A stretch of 64,000 nucleotides of DNA from Amycolatopsis sp. cg9 (GCF_041346945.1 NZ_CP166850.1:1922001-1986000); one strand, 5' to 3'; numbered from the stretch's first letter, positions 8,788-16,601 are shown. The notes: generated by a model from the letters alone, not told the origin. Program-made: numbers and translations.

Positions 8788-9714
8788 TCAAATTTTCTGT
8801 GAGCCCGGTCTCCCGCCCCGCTTGACGGCCCGCGCGACCACCGTGACCTCGGCGGACGGCACGTCGAGGCCGGTCACGAAGGCGTAGAGGGCGGCGAGGT
8901 CGCGGCACCAGACGGCGGCCATCAGGTTGGTGACGCCGGTCGTGGCGAGGGTGCCGTGGACCATCGGGTGGCGCGCCAGGGCCCGCCCCACCTCGTCGAG
9001 CCGCCCCGGCGGCACGGTCATCCAGACGTTCGCGTCGACCGCCAGGCCCAGCGCCGCGACGTCGACGTTCGCGTAGGTGCGGATGCGGCCGGCCGCGGCG
9101 AGCCGGTCGAGGCGCCGTCGGACGGTGGATTCCGGCGCCTCCGCGGCCAGCTCGGCCGGTCCGAGCCGGGCGTCGGCGGCCAGCCGGTCCAGGAGCCGCC
9201 GGTCGAGGTCGTCGAGCGGGACGTCGTCGCCGGGCGGCGGCGGGGCCAGCGCGGCGGCTTCGGCGCCGGTGAGCAGGCCGGTGCGCCACTCGGTGGCGTC
9301 GGAGAAGACGTGGAGGATCGAGTGCGCGCGCAGCTCCGTGACCGCGGAGGTCGACGGCAGGGCGTCGTGCACCAGGCGGCCGTCGAGCCCGCCGAGCGCG
9401 ACGGCGCTGATCTCCTCGCCGCCCGCGAGGATGTCGACGAACAGGACGTCGGCCCGCTTGGCCAGGCCGTCGGCGATCGCCGGGGTCCGGCCGCGGAGGA
9501 CCTTGACCCGCAGCAGCATCGCGCCGCGCAGGCCGTGCGCGGGGTCGGGGACGCAGACGACCTTCAGCCGTCCGTCGGCGCGCAGCCGGGAGATGACGCG
9601 CGTGACCGTGCGCGGCGAGAGGTCGAGCACCTCGGCGATCCGGCCGGGTCCGGCACGGCCGTCGATCTGGAGGGCCGAGACGACGCGCTGTTCGATTTCG
9701 GTCAGAAGTCGCAT
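8788..9714 (-). CDS. Lrp/AsnC-family transcriptional regulator with two HTH domains
   Basis: 308 residues, about twice the usual Lrp length. The first AsnC helix-turn-helix is at about residues 3-50 ('IEQRVVSALQIDGRAGPGRIAEVLDLSPRTVTRVISRL'); a second starts near 170 ('LDDLDRRLLDRLAADARLGPAELA'), followed by a ligand-sensing AsnC domain. Such double-HTH forms are common in actinobacteria. The start ATG at 9712-9714 is taken because it begins directly at the first HTH. Divergent from the inositol-phosphatase-like gene (73 bp apart) and upstream of the MFS exporter; either could be a target. Confidence 0.82.
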   Translation of the reverse strand: MRLLTEIEQRVVSALQIDGRAGPGRIAEVLDLSPRTVTRVISRLRADGRLKVVCVPDPAHGLRGAMLLRVKVLRGRTPAIADGLAKRADVLFVDILAGGEEISAVALGGLDGRLVHDALPSTSAVTELRAHSILHVFSDATEWRTGLLTGAEAAALAPPPPGDDVPLDDLDRRLLDRLAADARLGPAELAAEAPESTVRRRLDRLAAAGRIRTYANVDVAALGLAVDANVWMTVPPGRLDEVGRALARHPMVHGTLATTGVTNLMAAVWCRDLAALYAFVTGLDVPSAEVTVVARAVKRGGRPGSQKI

Positions 9715-9787
9715 GGTCGAGTCCGATTCCGCTGAGGTTCGGCCACTGCAATACCCGTGGCCGTCGTCCGAGCGTAATCGTGGCCGC

Positions 9788-10549
9788 ATGCTGAAATCCG
9801 TGATCGACCTCGTGGAAACCCTGGCCACCGGCGTGCGCGCACCCGAACACCCGCCCGCCTCCTTCGCCGAGCTGGCCGCCGCCTTCGGCGCGATCGACGA
9901 CCCGCTGGCGGCGGGCCTGCGGGCCGCGTTGACCGAACTCCGCCCCGGCGCGGCGTGGGCGGAGGAGTTCGACGAGCTGCCCGGCGGCGAAGTCTGGGTG
10001 GTGGACGCGCTCGACGGCGCCGTCCAGCTCCTCCAGGGCCTGCCGCAGTACTGCCTCACCGTCACCCTGGTCCGCGACGGCGAGCCCGAGCTCGCGGTGC
10101 TGCATTCCCCGCGGCTGGGCGAGACCTACGCGGCGAAGCGAGGCGAAGGCGCGCGCCGGAACGGGAAGCCCGTCGCGCCGTCACGCAAGACGTCGCTGGC
10201 GGCCGTGGTCGCGGCGACCAGCCAGCCGCCGTTCGTCGCGAAGCAGCCAGGCGTGGCCGAAGCCGCCGGCCGGTCGCTGACCGCCGTGCTGGAGGAGGTC
10301 GCGGCCGTGCGGAACCTCGGGCCGACGTCGTGGCAGGTCGCCGACGTCGCCGCGGGGCGGCTGGACCTGTTCTGGCAGTTCGGCCGTGACGCGACGAACC
10401 TCGCCGGCGCGGCGCTGGTCGCGCGCGAGGCCGGCGCGGTGGTCACCACCGCCGACGGCGCCCCGTGGACGCCGTCGGCCGGCAGCTTCCTCGCCGCCGC
10501 GCCCGGCCTGCACGCGCCGGCGGCGAAAATCCTGCGTCAGGCCGAGTAG
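9788..10549 (+). CDS. Inositol monophosphatase / FIG-superfamily phosphatase
   Basis: 253 residues. Metal-dependent phosphatase family. The metal-binding signature appears as 'WVVDALDGAVQLLQGLPQY' near residues 74-92, a variant of the usual WVVDPIDGTxNF. The upstream Glu is seen in 'AEEFDE', and the C-terminal part has 'FGRDATNLAGAALVAREAGAVV' in the place of the WDxAAG motif. The changed residues (Pro to Ala, Thr to Ala) leave the substrate open: inositol-1-phosphate, histidinol phosphate or another sugar phosphate. The 3' end overlaps the convergent glyA by 13 bp. Confidence 0.78.
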   Translation: MLKSVIDLVETLATGVRAPEHPPASFAELAAAFGAIDDPLAAGLRAALTELRPGAAWAEEFDELPGGEVWVVDALDGAVQLLQGLPQYCLTVTLVRDGEPELAVLHSPRLGETYAAKRGEGARRNGKPVAPSRKTSLAAVVAATSQPPFVAKQPGVAEAAGRSLTAVLEEVAAVRNLGPTSWQVADVAAGRLDLFWQFGRDATNLAGAALVAREAGAVVTTADGAPWTPSAGSFLAAAPGLHAPAAKILRQAE

Positions 10550-11805
10550 CCCGGGATCGGGAACGGCGCCAGGAACTCGCGGATCTCCGCCGCGATCGCG
10601 TCCAAAGTGGACTCGTTCGCCGCGGCCGCCGCGGTGATCGTGCGGTCGATCCAGTCGGCCACCTGGACCTGGTGCTCCGGCCGCAGGCCACGGGTGGTGA
10701 TCGCGGACGTGCCGAGCCGGATGCCGGACGGGTCGAACGGCTTGCGCGGGTCGAACGGGACCGTGTTGTAGTTCAGCTCGATGCCCGCGCGGTCCAGCGC
10801 CTTCGCCGCCGGCTTGCCCGCGACCGCCTTGTTCGTCAGGTCGATCAGCAGCAGGTGGTTGTCCGTGCCGCCGGAGACGAGGTCGTACCCCTTCGCCAGC
10901 AAGGCGTCCGCCAGCGCGCGGGCGTTGGCGACGATCGTGTGCGCGTACTCGCGGAACGACGGCTGCTGCGCCTCGCCGAGGGCGACCGCGATGGCCGCCG
11001 TCGTGTGGTCGTGCGGGCCGCCCTGCAGGCCCGGGAACACCGCCTTGTCGACGGCTTTCGCGTGCTCGGCGTCGGACAGGATCATCGCGCCGCGCGGGCC
11101 GCGCAGCGTCTTGTGCGTGGTCGTCGTGACGACCTGCGCGTGCCCGACCGGCGACGGGTGCGCGCCGCCCGCGACGAGGCCGGCGATGTGCGCGATGTCG
11201 GCGACGAGCACCGCGCCGACCTCCGCGGCGATCTCGGCGAACGCCGGGAAGTCGATCGTGCGCGGGATCGCCGTGCCACCGCAGAAGATCAGCTTCGGGC
11301 GGTGCTCGCGGGCCAGGTCGCGGACCTGGTCGAGGTCGACGCGGCCGGTCTCCTTGGCGACGCCGTAGCGCACCGGGGTGAACCACTTGCCGGTCGCGGA
11401 CACGCCCCAGCCGTGGGTCAGGTGGCCGCCGTCCGGCAGCGCCATGCCCAGCACGGTGTCGCCGGGCTCGGCGAACGCGAGGTAGACCGCGAGGTTCGCC
11501 GGCGAGCCGGAGTACGGCTGGACGTTCGCGTGGTCGGCGCCGAACACGGCCTTCGCCCGGTCGATGGCGAGCTGCTCGACCTGGTCGATGAACTGCTGGC
11601 CCTCGTAGTACCGCTTGCCCGCGTAGCCCTCGGAGTACTTGTTGGTGAGCACGCTGCCGGTCGCCTCGAGGACGGCCTGCGAGACGTAGTTCTCCGAGGC
11701 GATCAGGCGGATCTTGTCGTGCTGGCGCTTCGCTTCGGCCTCGACCAGTCCGGCGATCTGCGGGTCGGCGGCGGTGAGCGCGTTCAGTGCTGGCTGGTGT
11801 GTCAT
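10537..11805 (-). CDS. glyA: Serine hydroxymethyltransferase
   Basis: 422 residues, the normal size. PLP enzyme that converts serine and tetrahydrofolate to glycine and 5,10-methylene-THF. The PLP lysine lies in 'TTTTHKTLRGPRG' at about K232, with 'LIASENYVS' near the N-terminus and 'YSEGYAGKRYYEGQQFID' as expected. The start is ATG at 11805 (MTHQPALNAL); the open frame upstream to 11883 is the riboswitch leader. Expression is probably controlled by the ZTP riboswitch just upstream. Confidence 0.95.
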   Translation of the reverse strand: MTHQPALNALTAADPQIAGLVEAEAKRQHDKIRLIASENYVSQAVLEATGSVLTNKYSEGYAGKRYYEGQQFIDQVEQLAIDRAKAVFGADHANVQPYSGSPANLAVYLAFAEPGDTVLGMALPDGGHLTHGWGVSATGKWFTPVRYGVAKETGRVDLDQVRDLAREHRPKLIFCGGTAIPRTIDFPAFAEIAAEVGAVLVADIAHIAGLVAGGAHPSPVGHAQVVTTTTHKTLRGPRGAMILSDAEHAKAVDKAVFPGLQGGPHDHTTAAIAVALGEAQQPSFREYAHTIVANARALADALLAKGYDLVSGGTDNHLLLIDLTNKAVAGKPAAKALDRAGIELNYNTVPFDPRKPFDPSGIRLGTSAITTRGLRPEHQVQVADWIDRTITAAAAANESTLDAIAAEIREFLAPFPIPGYSA

Positions 11806-11830
11806 GGCGTACTCCGGCTCTGGAGTGGCC

Positions 11831-11915
11831 TTCACCCAGGCGCGCGGTGCCGGCCTCGTCGTCGCTTCCCGGTGGTGCTCCACCTCGATGGCGCCAGTCG
11901 CTGCTGCGGGGAAGA
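11831..11915 (-). promoter_or_regulatory. ZTP (pfl) riboswitch in the glyA leader
   Basis: Read on the minus strand, the leader holds the conserved ZTP-riboswitch blocks in order: GCGACTGGCG (11895-11904), then a GGTGGAGCACCACC hairpin, CCGGGAAGCG, a variable linker, and finally CGCGCGCCTGGG before the glyA start. The pfl motif senses ZMP/ZTP, the signal of low 10-formyl-THF, and is often placed in front of glyA and other one-carbon or purine genes. The match was made by eye, without a covariance search. A possible -10 (TAGGCT) lies just upstream near 11919. Confidence 0.82.
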
Positions 11916-11917
11916 GC

Positions 11918-12322
11918 CTAGTCCACCCCGCCAGTGCTCCGGCGGTGCTCGGCGCACCACTTGCGGGTGCAGCCCGACGTCCGGTCGCAGAACGGCTTCG
12001 CGCAGGTGGCGCAGCGCTTCACCCGGCGCCAGCCGCCGACCGTGACGAGTTCGGCCAGCCCGGCCGCCCCCGCGGCCAGCTCGCCGGTGCCCGCGTACGG
12101 CGTCACGTAGACGATCCGCCACACCGTCCCGGTCGCGACGAGCCGCGGCCGCGCTCCCGCCTCGGCCAGCACGGCGTTGAGGCGGCGCGCGGCCGCGGCT
12201 TCCTCGGGCAGCTGGGCGACGATCCCGCACAGCTGCGGATTTCCGTGGCGCAGCAACCGTTCCGCGACCCCGAGCTCGGGGTCCAGCGCGTGGAACGGCG
12301 GCACCACCGCGTGCTTGCGCAC
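11918..12322 (-). CDS. CGNR-like zinc-finger protein
   Basis: 134 residues, GTG start at 12322, one base after the stop of the L11-like gene, so the two are co-transcribed and probably coupled. The C-terminal 30 residues hold a CxxC...C...C cluster ('KRCATCAKPFC' and 'GCTRKWCAEH') like the CGNR zinc ribbon found at the end of actinobacterial ABATE/CGNR regulators. The N-terminal 90 residues look like a shortened ABATE domain. No enzyme motif is visible. Position suggests a partner of the L11 paralogue, perhaps binding RNA or DNA, but this is inference. Confidence 0.68.
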   Translation of the reverse strand: MRKHAVVPPFHALDPELGVAERLLRHGNPQLCGIVAQLPEEAAAARRLNAVLAEAGARPRLVATGTVWRIVYVTPYAGTGELAAGAAGLAELVTVGGWRRVKRCATCAKPFCDRTSGCTRKWCAEHRRSTGGVD

Positions 12323-12323
12323 G

Positions 12324-12746
12324 TCAGTCCACGACCACGACGCCCATGGAGCGCGCCGTGCCCGCGATCGTGCGCATCGCCGCTTCGACGTCGGAGGTGT
12401 TCAGGTCCGGCAGCTTGCGCGTGGCGATCTCCCGCAGCTGGCCGGTCGTGAGCTTGCCGGCGACCTCGTGCCCCGGCCGCGCGGAACCCTTGTCCCCCAA
12501 CGCCTTCTTGATGAGGAACGCCGTCGGCGGCGTCTTGAGCCGCAGCGCGAACGAGCGGTCCTCGAACACCGAGACGACGACCGGCACGATGTCGCCGCGC
12601 TGGGCCGCCGTCGAAGCGTCGTAGGCCTTCTTGACCTCGACGAGGTTGACCCCGGTCTGCCCCAGCATCTTGCCGAGGTCGACGACCGGGGCGTTGCCCG
12701 CGGCGAGTTCGAGGGTGACCTGGTGGGTGAGTTTCTTCGGAGCCAT
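12324..12746 (-). CDS. Divergent ribosomal protein L11 paralogue
   Basis: 140 residues that align along the whole length with L11: 'LGQTGVNLVEVKKAYDAST', 'IVPVVVSVFEDRSFALRLKTPP' and 'IAGTARSMGVVV' match canonical positions. The N-terminal thiopeptide-binding loop is changed: where E. coli L11 has P22, P23 and P26, this protein has V, D and K and is one residue shorter. It sits alone, away from rplA and the secE-nusG region where rplK belongs. It begins leaderless six bases after a MerR-type promoter (12753-12783). Likely an inducible alternative L11, possibly for thiopeptide tolerance or stress; the true rplK should be elsewhere. Confidence 0.82.
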   Translation of the reverse strand: MAPKKLTHQVTLELAAGNAPVVDLGKMLGQTGVNLVEVKKAYDASTAAQRGDIVPVVVSVFEDRSFALRLKTPPTAFLIKKALGDKGSARPGHEVAGKLTTGQLREIATRKLPDLNTSDVEAAMRTIAGTARSMGVVVVD

Positions 12747-12752
12747 GCCCCG

Positions 12753-12783
12753 AAGCTAGGGTCTCCAGCTACTGGAGAGTCAA
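12753..12783 (-). promoter_or_regulatory. MerR-type promoter with 19-bp spacer
   Basis: On the minus strand: -35 TTGACT (12778-12783), a 19-bp spacer, -10 TAGCTT (12753-12758), then six bases and the ATG of the L11 paralogue. A perfect inverted repeat, TCTCCAG and CTGGAGA around three bases (12762-12778), fills the spacer. Over-long 19-bp spacers with a central dyad are the hallmark of promoters twisted open by MerR-family activators. No merR gene is in the window. The mRNA would be leaderless. Confidence 0.75.
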
Positions 12784-12785
12784 CG

Positions 12786-13307
12786 TCAATCGATCGGCTT
12801 GGTGCCGGCCCGGTGCCGGCGGGCCAGCTCCTGGTAGATCGCTGCGTTGTGCTCGACCCACATGCGCGCGGAGTCGGTCAGCGGCACGAACTTCTTCGCC
12901 GGGCTGCCCATCGCGATGACCTCGTCCGGCACCTCCGTCGCCGGCGTGACGGTGGCCCCGGCCGCGACCAGCGCCCGCGCGCCGATCTTCGCCTTGTCGA
13001 GCACCGTCGAGCCGTTGCCGATCAGCGCCTGCTCCCCGATCGTGCAGTCGTGCACCAGGCACTGGTGGCCCACGGTGACGTTCTTGCCGACCTCGCAGAC
13101 GCCGTCGTTGACGTGGATCACCGAGTTGTCCTGGATGTTGGCACCCTCGCGGATGACGATCCGGCCGAAGTCGGCCCGGATCACCGCGCCGAACCAGATC
13201 GAGGCGTCCTTCTCGACGACGACGTCGCCGATCAGGGTGGCGGTGGGGGCGATCCAGGCGTCCGGGTGGACCTGCGGGCTGAGCCCTTCGAACGAGAACA
13301 GAGGCAT
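12786..13307 (-). CDS. Gamma-carbonic anhydrase family protein
   Basis: 173 residues forming a left-handed beta-helix: hexapeptide repeats run from about residue 15 to 135 ('IAPTATLIGDVVVEKDASIWFGAVIRAD', 'IGEQALIGNGSTVLDKAKIGARALVAAGATV'). The zinc-binding histidines are seen in 'DNSVIHVNDG' and 'VGHQCLVHDC'. Such proteins hydrate CO2 or act as acyl-carrier-type housekeeping proteins (YrdA/PaaY group); activity cannot be told from sequence. Start ATG at 13305-13307. It lies just upstream of the L11 paralogue, but that gene has its own promoter in the 39-bp gap. Confidence 0.88.
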   Translation of the reverse strand: MPLFSFEGLSPQVHPDAWIAPTATLIGDVVVEKDASIWFGAVIRADFGRIVIREGANIQDNSVIHVNDGVCEVGKNVTVGHQCLVHDCTIGEQALIGNGSTVLDKAKIGARALVAAGATVTPATEVPDEVIAMGSPAKKFVPLTDSARMWVEHNAAIYQELARRHRAGTKPID

Positions 13308-13328
13308 GCCCCGCACCTTAACCGCGAG

Positions 13329-13362
13329 GGCCTCCTTCCCCGGGTCCACGGGGAAGGAGGCC
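13329..13362 (-). terminator. Terminator after the M14 carboxypeptidase gene
   Basis: A 14-bp GC-rich stem (GGCCTCCTTCCCCG and its complement) with a six-base loop, about 30 bp after the M14 gene and before the gamma-carbonic anhydrase. Confidence 0.75.
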
Positions 13363-13393
13363 ATTCGCGAGCCGCGTACCTGGCCGCTGGGGG

Positions 13394-14617
13394 TCAGCCG
13401 GTGATCGCGGCGTTGATGATGATGTCCACGGCCTGGTCGTTGCGGGTCGTCTGCGGCACGATCTGGGTGTCGCGCGGGTAGAAGCCCGGGCTGCTGCCCT
13501 TCGGGTACATCTCGAAGGTGAAGCTCCAGATCTTGTGCTGCGCCCACATCCAGTCGTTGACGCTGCCGTCGGTGATGTAGAGGTCGCTGGACTGCTGCGG
13601 CGTGTAGCCGTTGGTCGCGGCCATCTGCCTGCCGAGCGACTGGAACTTCTGCGCCTCGGCCGCGGTCAGGCCCGGCGCGGTGTCGGCGTAGGTGTAGCCG
13701 AACGGCCAGAGCACCAGCTCGGAGTAGGTGTGGAAGTCGATGTGCGTCTTGATCTGCTGGACGCCGCCGACCACCCGCGAGTTCACCCAGTTCGAGACGG
13801 CGCGGGTCTCGGGCGCGGAGAACGCCGCCGTGCCGCGGTAGGTCTCGCTCGACGTCGAGCCCGACGAGCCGCCGCAGCAGCCCCACTTGTAGCCCCAGTT
13901 GCGGTTGGTGTCGGTGCCGGGGCCCTGGCGGTTCTTGCGCCAGCTGTGGAACGTGCCGCCGGAGATGTCGTACTCGGAGCCGTCCGGGTTGACGCTGGGG
14001 ACGACCCAGATCTCGGCGCTGTCGACGAGCCGCTTGATCGCGGGGTCGGTGGCGTACCCGCTGGTCAGGCGCTGCACGACGCGGAGGCACATCTCGGTGG
14101 TGAGGTGCTCGCGCGCATGCTGGTTGCAGGTGAAGAGGACTTCGGGCTCGTTCTCGTCGGTGCCGGCGTTGTCGCTGATCTTGAGCACCGACAGCGCGCG
14201 GCCTTCGTAGGAGTTGCCGACGCTGCCGAGCTTCGCGAGCGTGGGGTAGTTCGCGACGGCCTTCTGCAGCTCGGTCTGCGTCTCGGCGTACGTGTGGTAG
14301 CCGGTGTAGCCGGCCGGGAAGTCTTCGACGGTCTCGGTGCCCTGGGGCCGGTTCACCTTCCCGAGCGCCTTGACGCCGAAGCCGAGCGCGCGCAGCTGAG
14401 CCACCTCGCCGGGGTTGGCGATGATCGTCGTCGTCGCGCCCTCGACGTCGAGGATGTCCGCGCCGGTCCGCGCGACCTCGGTGCGCTGCTGGGCGGTGCC
14501 GGTGCCGGTCACTTCGTAGACCTGCGGACCGTCGGGCTGGGCGGCGCCGGCCTGGCCGCCGGCGGTGAGCACCAAGAGGACGGCCGCGGCCGCTGCCATG
14601 CACGTTCGTGTGCGCAT
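13394..14617 (-). CDS. Secreted zinc carboxypeptidase, M14 family
   Basis: 407 residues with a Sec signal peptide (about 1-26, ending AGAAQ) and a propeptide to about 110. The mature M14 domain has the zinc ligands in 'NQHAREHLT' (H and E) and 'IDFHTYSELV' (H), the substrate arginine region 'DTNRNWGYKWG', and the catalytic Glu in 'FEMYPKG' near the C-terminus. Together these mark an active carboxypeptidase of the Streptomyces/carboxypeptidase T type, acting on exogenous peptides. The ATG at 14617 is chosen because AGGAG is 6 bases away; the GTG three bases upstream would be too close. Confidence 0.92.
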   Translation of the reverse strand: MRTRTCMAAAAAVLLVLTAGGQAGAAQPDGPQVYEVTGTGTAQQRTEVARTGADILDVEGATTTIIANPGEVAQLRALGFGVKALGKVNRPQGTETVEDFPAGYTGYHTYAETQTELQKAVANYPTLAKLGSVGNSYEGRALSVLKISDNAGTDENEPEVLFTCNQHAREHLTTEMCLRVVQRLTSGYATDPAIKRLVDSAEIWVVPSVNPDGSEYDISGGTFHSWRKNRQGPGTDTNRNWGYKWGCCGGSSGSTSSETYRGTAAFSAPETRAVSNWVNSRVVGGVQQIKTHIDFHTYSELVLWPFGYTYADTAPGLTAAEAQKFQSLGRQMAATNGYTPQQSSDLYITDGSVNDWMWAQHKIWSFTFEMYPKGSSPGFYPRDTQIVPQTTRNDQAVDIIINAAITG

Positions 14618-14702
14618 CACGTCTCCTGCTCTCGGGGGTTCCTCGACCTTGGCCGGAGCCGGACGTATCGCACAATCCGTACCTCTACGGATCTATTGGG
14701 TG

Positions 14703-15293
14703 TTACTGGCCGTAGTTCGCGAAGCAGAGCGCCTCGATGTCGGCACGCAGCGTGGCGAACGGACGCGGGCGCACCCGCTGCTGGACGACCGTGCCCAGCA
14801 GGTACGACAGCAGCGCCCGGGCGCGCGCCCGGGGGTCGTCGACGTCGAGCGGGGCGAGGAGCTCGGCGAGCAGCTCGTTGAGCGACGTGAGCATGACGTC
14901 GATGGCCTGCGGGTGCTGCGCCCGCCCGGCGGCGATCCAGTACTCGAACCAGAGGAACGCCGCGTTCGGGTTGGCGGCGAAGACGCGCAGGTACTCCTCG
15001 AGGACGGCGAAGAGCCGCCGGCGGGGTTCGTCGTGCTTCGCGGCCACCTCGCGCAGCCCCGCCGCGAAGGCGGTGATGTGCGCGGCCATCGCGCGGTCGA
15101 TGAGGACGTCGATGTCGGCGAAGTAGTAGTGGATCGCGCTCTTGGTGAGCGGTCCGGCGTCGGCGATGGCCCGGACGGTGCACCCGGCGAGCCCGTCGCG
15201 GGCGAGCACCACGCGTGCGGCTTCGACGATCTGTTCCTGCTTGGCCAGCTGGTTGGGAGAGAGCCGGTCGCTGCGACCGGGGACTGCGCTCAC
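14703..15293 (-). CDS. TetR-family transcriptional regulator
   Basis: 196 residues. The N-terminal TetR helix-turn-helix spans about 18-65 ('QEQIVEAARVVLARDGLAGCTVRAIADAGPLTKSAIHYYFADIDVLID'), and the remainder is the helical ligand-binding and dimer domain. It lies 85 bp upstream of the M14 gene on the same strand, with its own start near 15293. The target is unknown; neighbouring genes or itself are candidates. Confidence 0.85.
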   Translation of the reverse strand: MSAVPGRSDRLSPNQLAKQEQIVEAARVVLARDGLAGCTVRAIADAGPLTKSAIHYYFADIDVLIDRAMAAHITAFAAGLREVAAKHDEPRRRLFAVLEEYLRVFAANPNAAFLWFEYWIAAGRAQHPQAIDVMLTSLNELLAELLAPLDVDDPRARARALLSYLLGTVVQQRVRPRPFATLRADIEALCFANYGQ

Positions 15294-15379
15294 GGTGATT
15301 CTCGTTACCTTCTTTCCGGACGACAGGCCCGAATCCTAGGGCAGACGTCCCGCGGATGACCTTCGGGTGAAAAACCGGA

Positions 15380-15409
15380 TTGGCCACCCCGGTCCGCGCG
15401 GCGGACAAT
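15380..15409 (+). promoter_or_regulatory. Candidate leaderless promoter of the Gre-like gene
   Basis: TTGGCC (15380-15385), 18 bp, GACAAT (15404-15409), then seven bases and the ATG at 15417. There is no ribosome-binding site, which supports a leaderless transcript and this start over the ATG at 15408. Confidence 0.5.
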
Positions 15410-15416
15410 GCGCGGC

Positions 15417-15872
15417 ATGGTGATCTCAGGGGACAAGGGGCTCAGCCCGGCTGCGCGCAGCCAGCTGGAGAAGGAAATCGCGAACTTGCGCGCCCAACGA
15501 CAGGCCCTCGCGCCGCAACCCGGCGAGCAGGAGCGCACCGGCGACGCGGCGGACCAGGCGGACGTGATCGACCGCGCCGAAGCGGCCGCCCGCCTCGACC
15601 GCCAGATCGCCGACCTGGCCGCGAAGATGGAACACGGCGGCTACGGCAACGCCCAGCTCCCGGACGGCACAACGGTAACCCTCCGCTTCTCGGACGGCGA
15701 CGAGGAGACCTTCCAGGTCGTCACCGTCCCCGGCGAGGACGCCGACGCGATCACCTCGGACAGCCCCCTGGGCCTGGCCCTGGTCGGCGCCAAAGCGGGC
15801 GACGAGATCACCTACCGGACTCCCCGCGGCGACGCCAAGGCAACGGTGGTGAAGCTGGCCCCGCCGAAGTAG
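15417..15872 (+). CDS. GreA/GreB-family elongation-factor-like protein
   Basis: 151 residues. The N-terminal half is a coiled-coil hairpin (about 12-75, 'LEKEIANLRAQRQAL' and 'AEAAARLDRQIADLAAKME'); the C-terminal half has the FKBP-like GreA domain with the signature 'SDSPLGLALVGAKAGDEITYRTP'. The coiled-coil tip lacks a clear pair of acidic catalytic residues at the position used by GreA, so it may bind the RNA polymerase secondary channel without stimulating cleavage, as Rnk or DksA-like proteins do. Ends in a strong terminator. Confidence 0.85.
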   Translation: MVISGDKGLSPAARSQLEKEIANLRAQRQALAPQPGEQERTGDAADQADVIDRAEAAARLDRQIADLAAKMEHGGYGNAQLPDGTTVTLRFSDGDEETFQVVTVPGEDADAITSDSPLGLALVGAKAGDEITYRTPRGDAKATVVKLAPPK

Positions 15873-15884
15873 CACCCGGCTTTC

Positions 15885-15915
15885 GAAGGCCCCCGGCCAC
15901 AAGCCGGGGGCCTTC
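15885..15915 (+). terminator. Terminator of the Gre-like gene
   Basis: A 13-bp stem, GAAGGCCCCCGGC and its complement, with a 5-base loop, starting 13 bp after the stop codon. Confidence 0.85.
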
Positions 15916-16060
15916 GCCATCTCCAACTTGACCCGTAAGGGTGGTTCTGCCAAACAATTTCCGACGCCTGCCCACCCGACGCAACCACGACGGGGGGCCG
16001 GGGGGCGGAGCCCGCCGGGCGGGGTGCGGGGCGGAGCCCGCAAGACACGCGAGACAAGAA

Positions 16061-16092
16061 AAGGCCCCTGCCCTCAAGGGGCAGGGGCCTTC
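16061..16092. terminator. Hairpin next to the distal attachment site
   Basis: AAGGCCCCTGCCC and its complement around a short loop, 12 bp left of the duplicated tRNA end. It may originally have been the terminator of the tRNA-Thr transcript (minus strand), left behind here when the element separated it from the tRNA. Confidence 0.6.
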
Positions 16093-16103
16093 AACCTTGT
16101 CGA

Positions 16104-16144
16104 GCCGCCTGGGGGAATCGAACCCCCGACCTATTCATTACGAG
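16104..16144 (-). repeat. Displaced tRNA-Thr 3' end (distal att site)
   Basis: 41 bases that match positions 22980-23020 of the intact tRNA-Thr except for two changes. Those two changes pair with each other in the T-stem (A-U in the intact gene, G-C here), so this copy is a functional-looking 3' end from a slightly different tRNA-Thr. Homology stops inside the anticodon loop at CGAG, the likely crossover limit. There is no 5' half here, so it is not a tRNA gene. Confidence 0.88.
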
Positions 16145-16145
16145 C

Positions 16146-16601
16146 GGAATTCGCCGCTTGTTGACCTTGGTCGCAGGACTCTGACCTGCACGTTCACGGT
16201 CCTTGACCGTCCGTGTACGTCCGGGGTTAGTCACCCGGATTGTCACCCAGTTAGACACCCACCCCAAGCCCAAAGAGGCTGGAACACCGGTAGCCGGAGA
16301 CCGCCTCCACTGCCCTGTGTTTCAGCCTCTTTTCGCTGGTCAGAGACTAGAGACATAGTAGTAGAGTGGGCGAAAAGCCGTCACCGAAGGTGTCACTCAC
16401 CTGTCACACCTAAACCCGCAGGCCAGAGGGGCTGGAGTGACAGAGTGACGGGTGTGACAGTCTCGACACCCCATAGGTGTCACTCGGCCACAAACTGCCG
16501 CCGAAAACCGGCCCTGAGAGGGCTGGTGCCAGACGCGCGACTCCCGACACACCAGCGTTGTCGCGTTTGACCGCTTGCGGCCGTCTCAGGTCTCACGATT
16601 C
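16146..16601. other. Non-coding element end with GTGTCAC/TCACCC repeats
   Basis: No convincing gene. Two clusters of short repeats are visible: TCACCC or near-copies at 16228-16262 next to the att site, and GTGTCAC/GTGACA copies on both strands at 16378-16490 (for example GGTGTCACTC near 16398 and 16486). The sequence AGAGGCTGGA or AGGGGCTGGAG also recurs (16275, 16427). Recombinase arm sites, a transfer clt locus or decayed replication iterons are possible sources. Confidence 0.45.

Noticed and set aside
16104..16144. A second tRNA-Thr gene
   Set aside because: Only the T-arm, acceptor end and part of the anticodon loop are present; the 5' half is missing, so it is an attachment-site copy.
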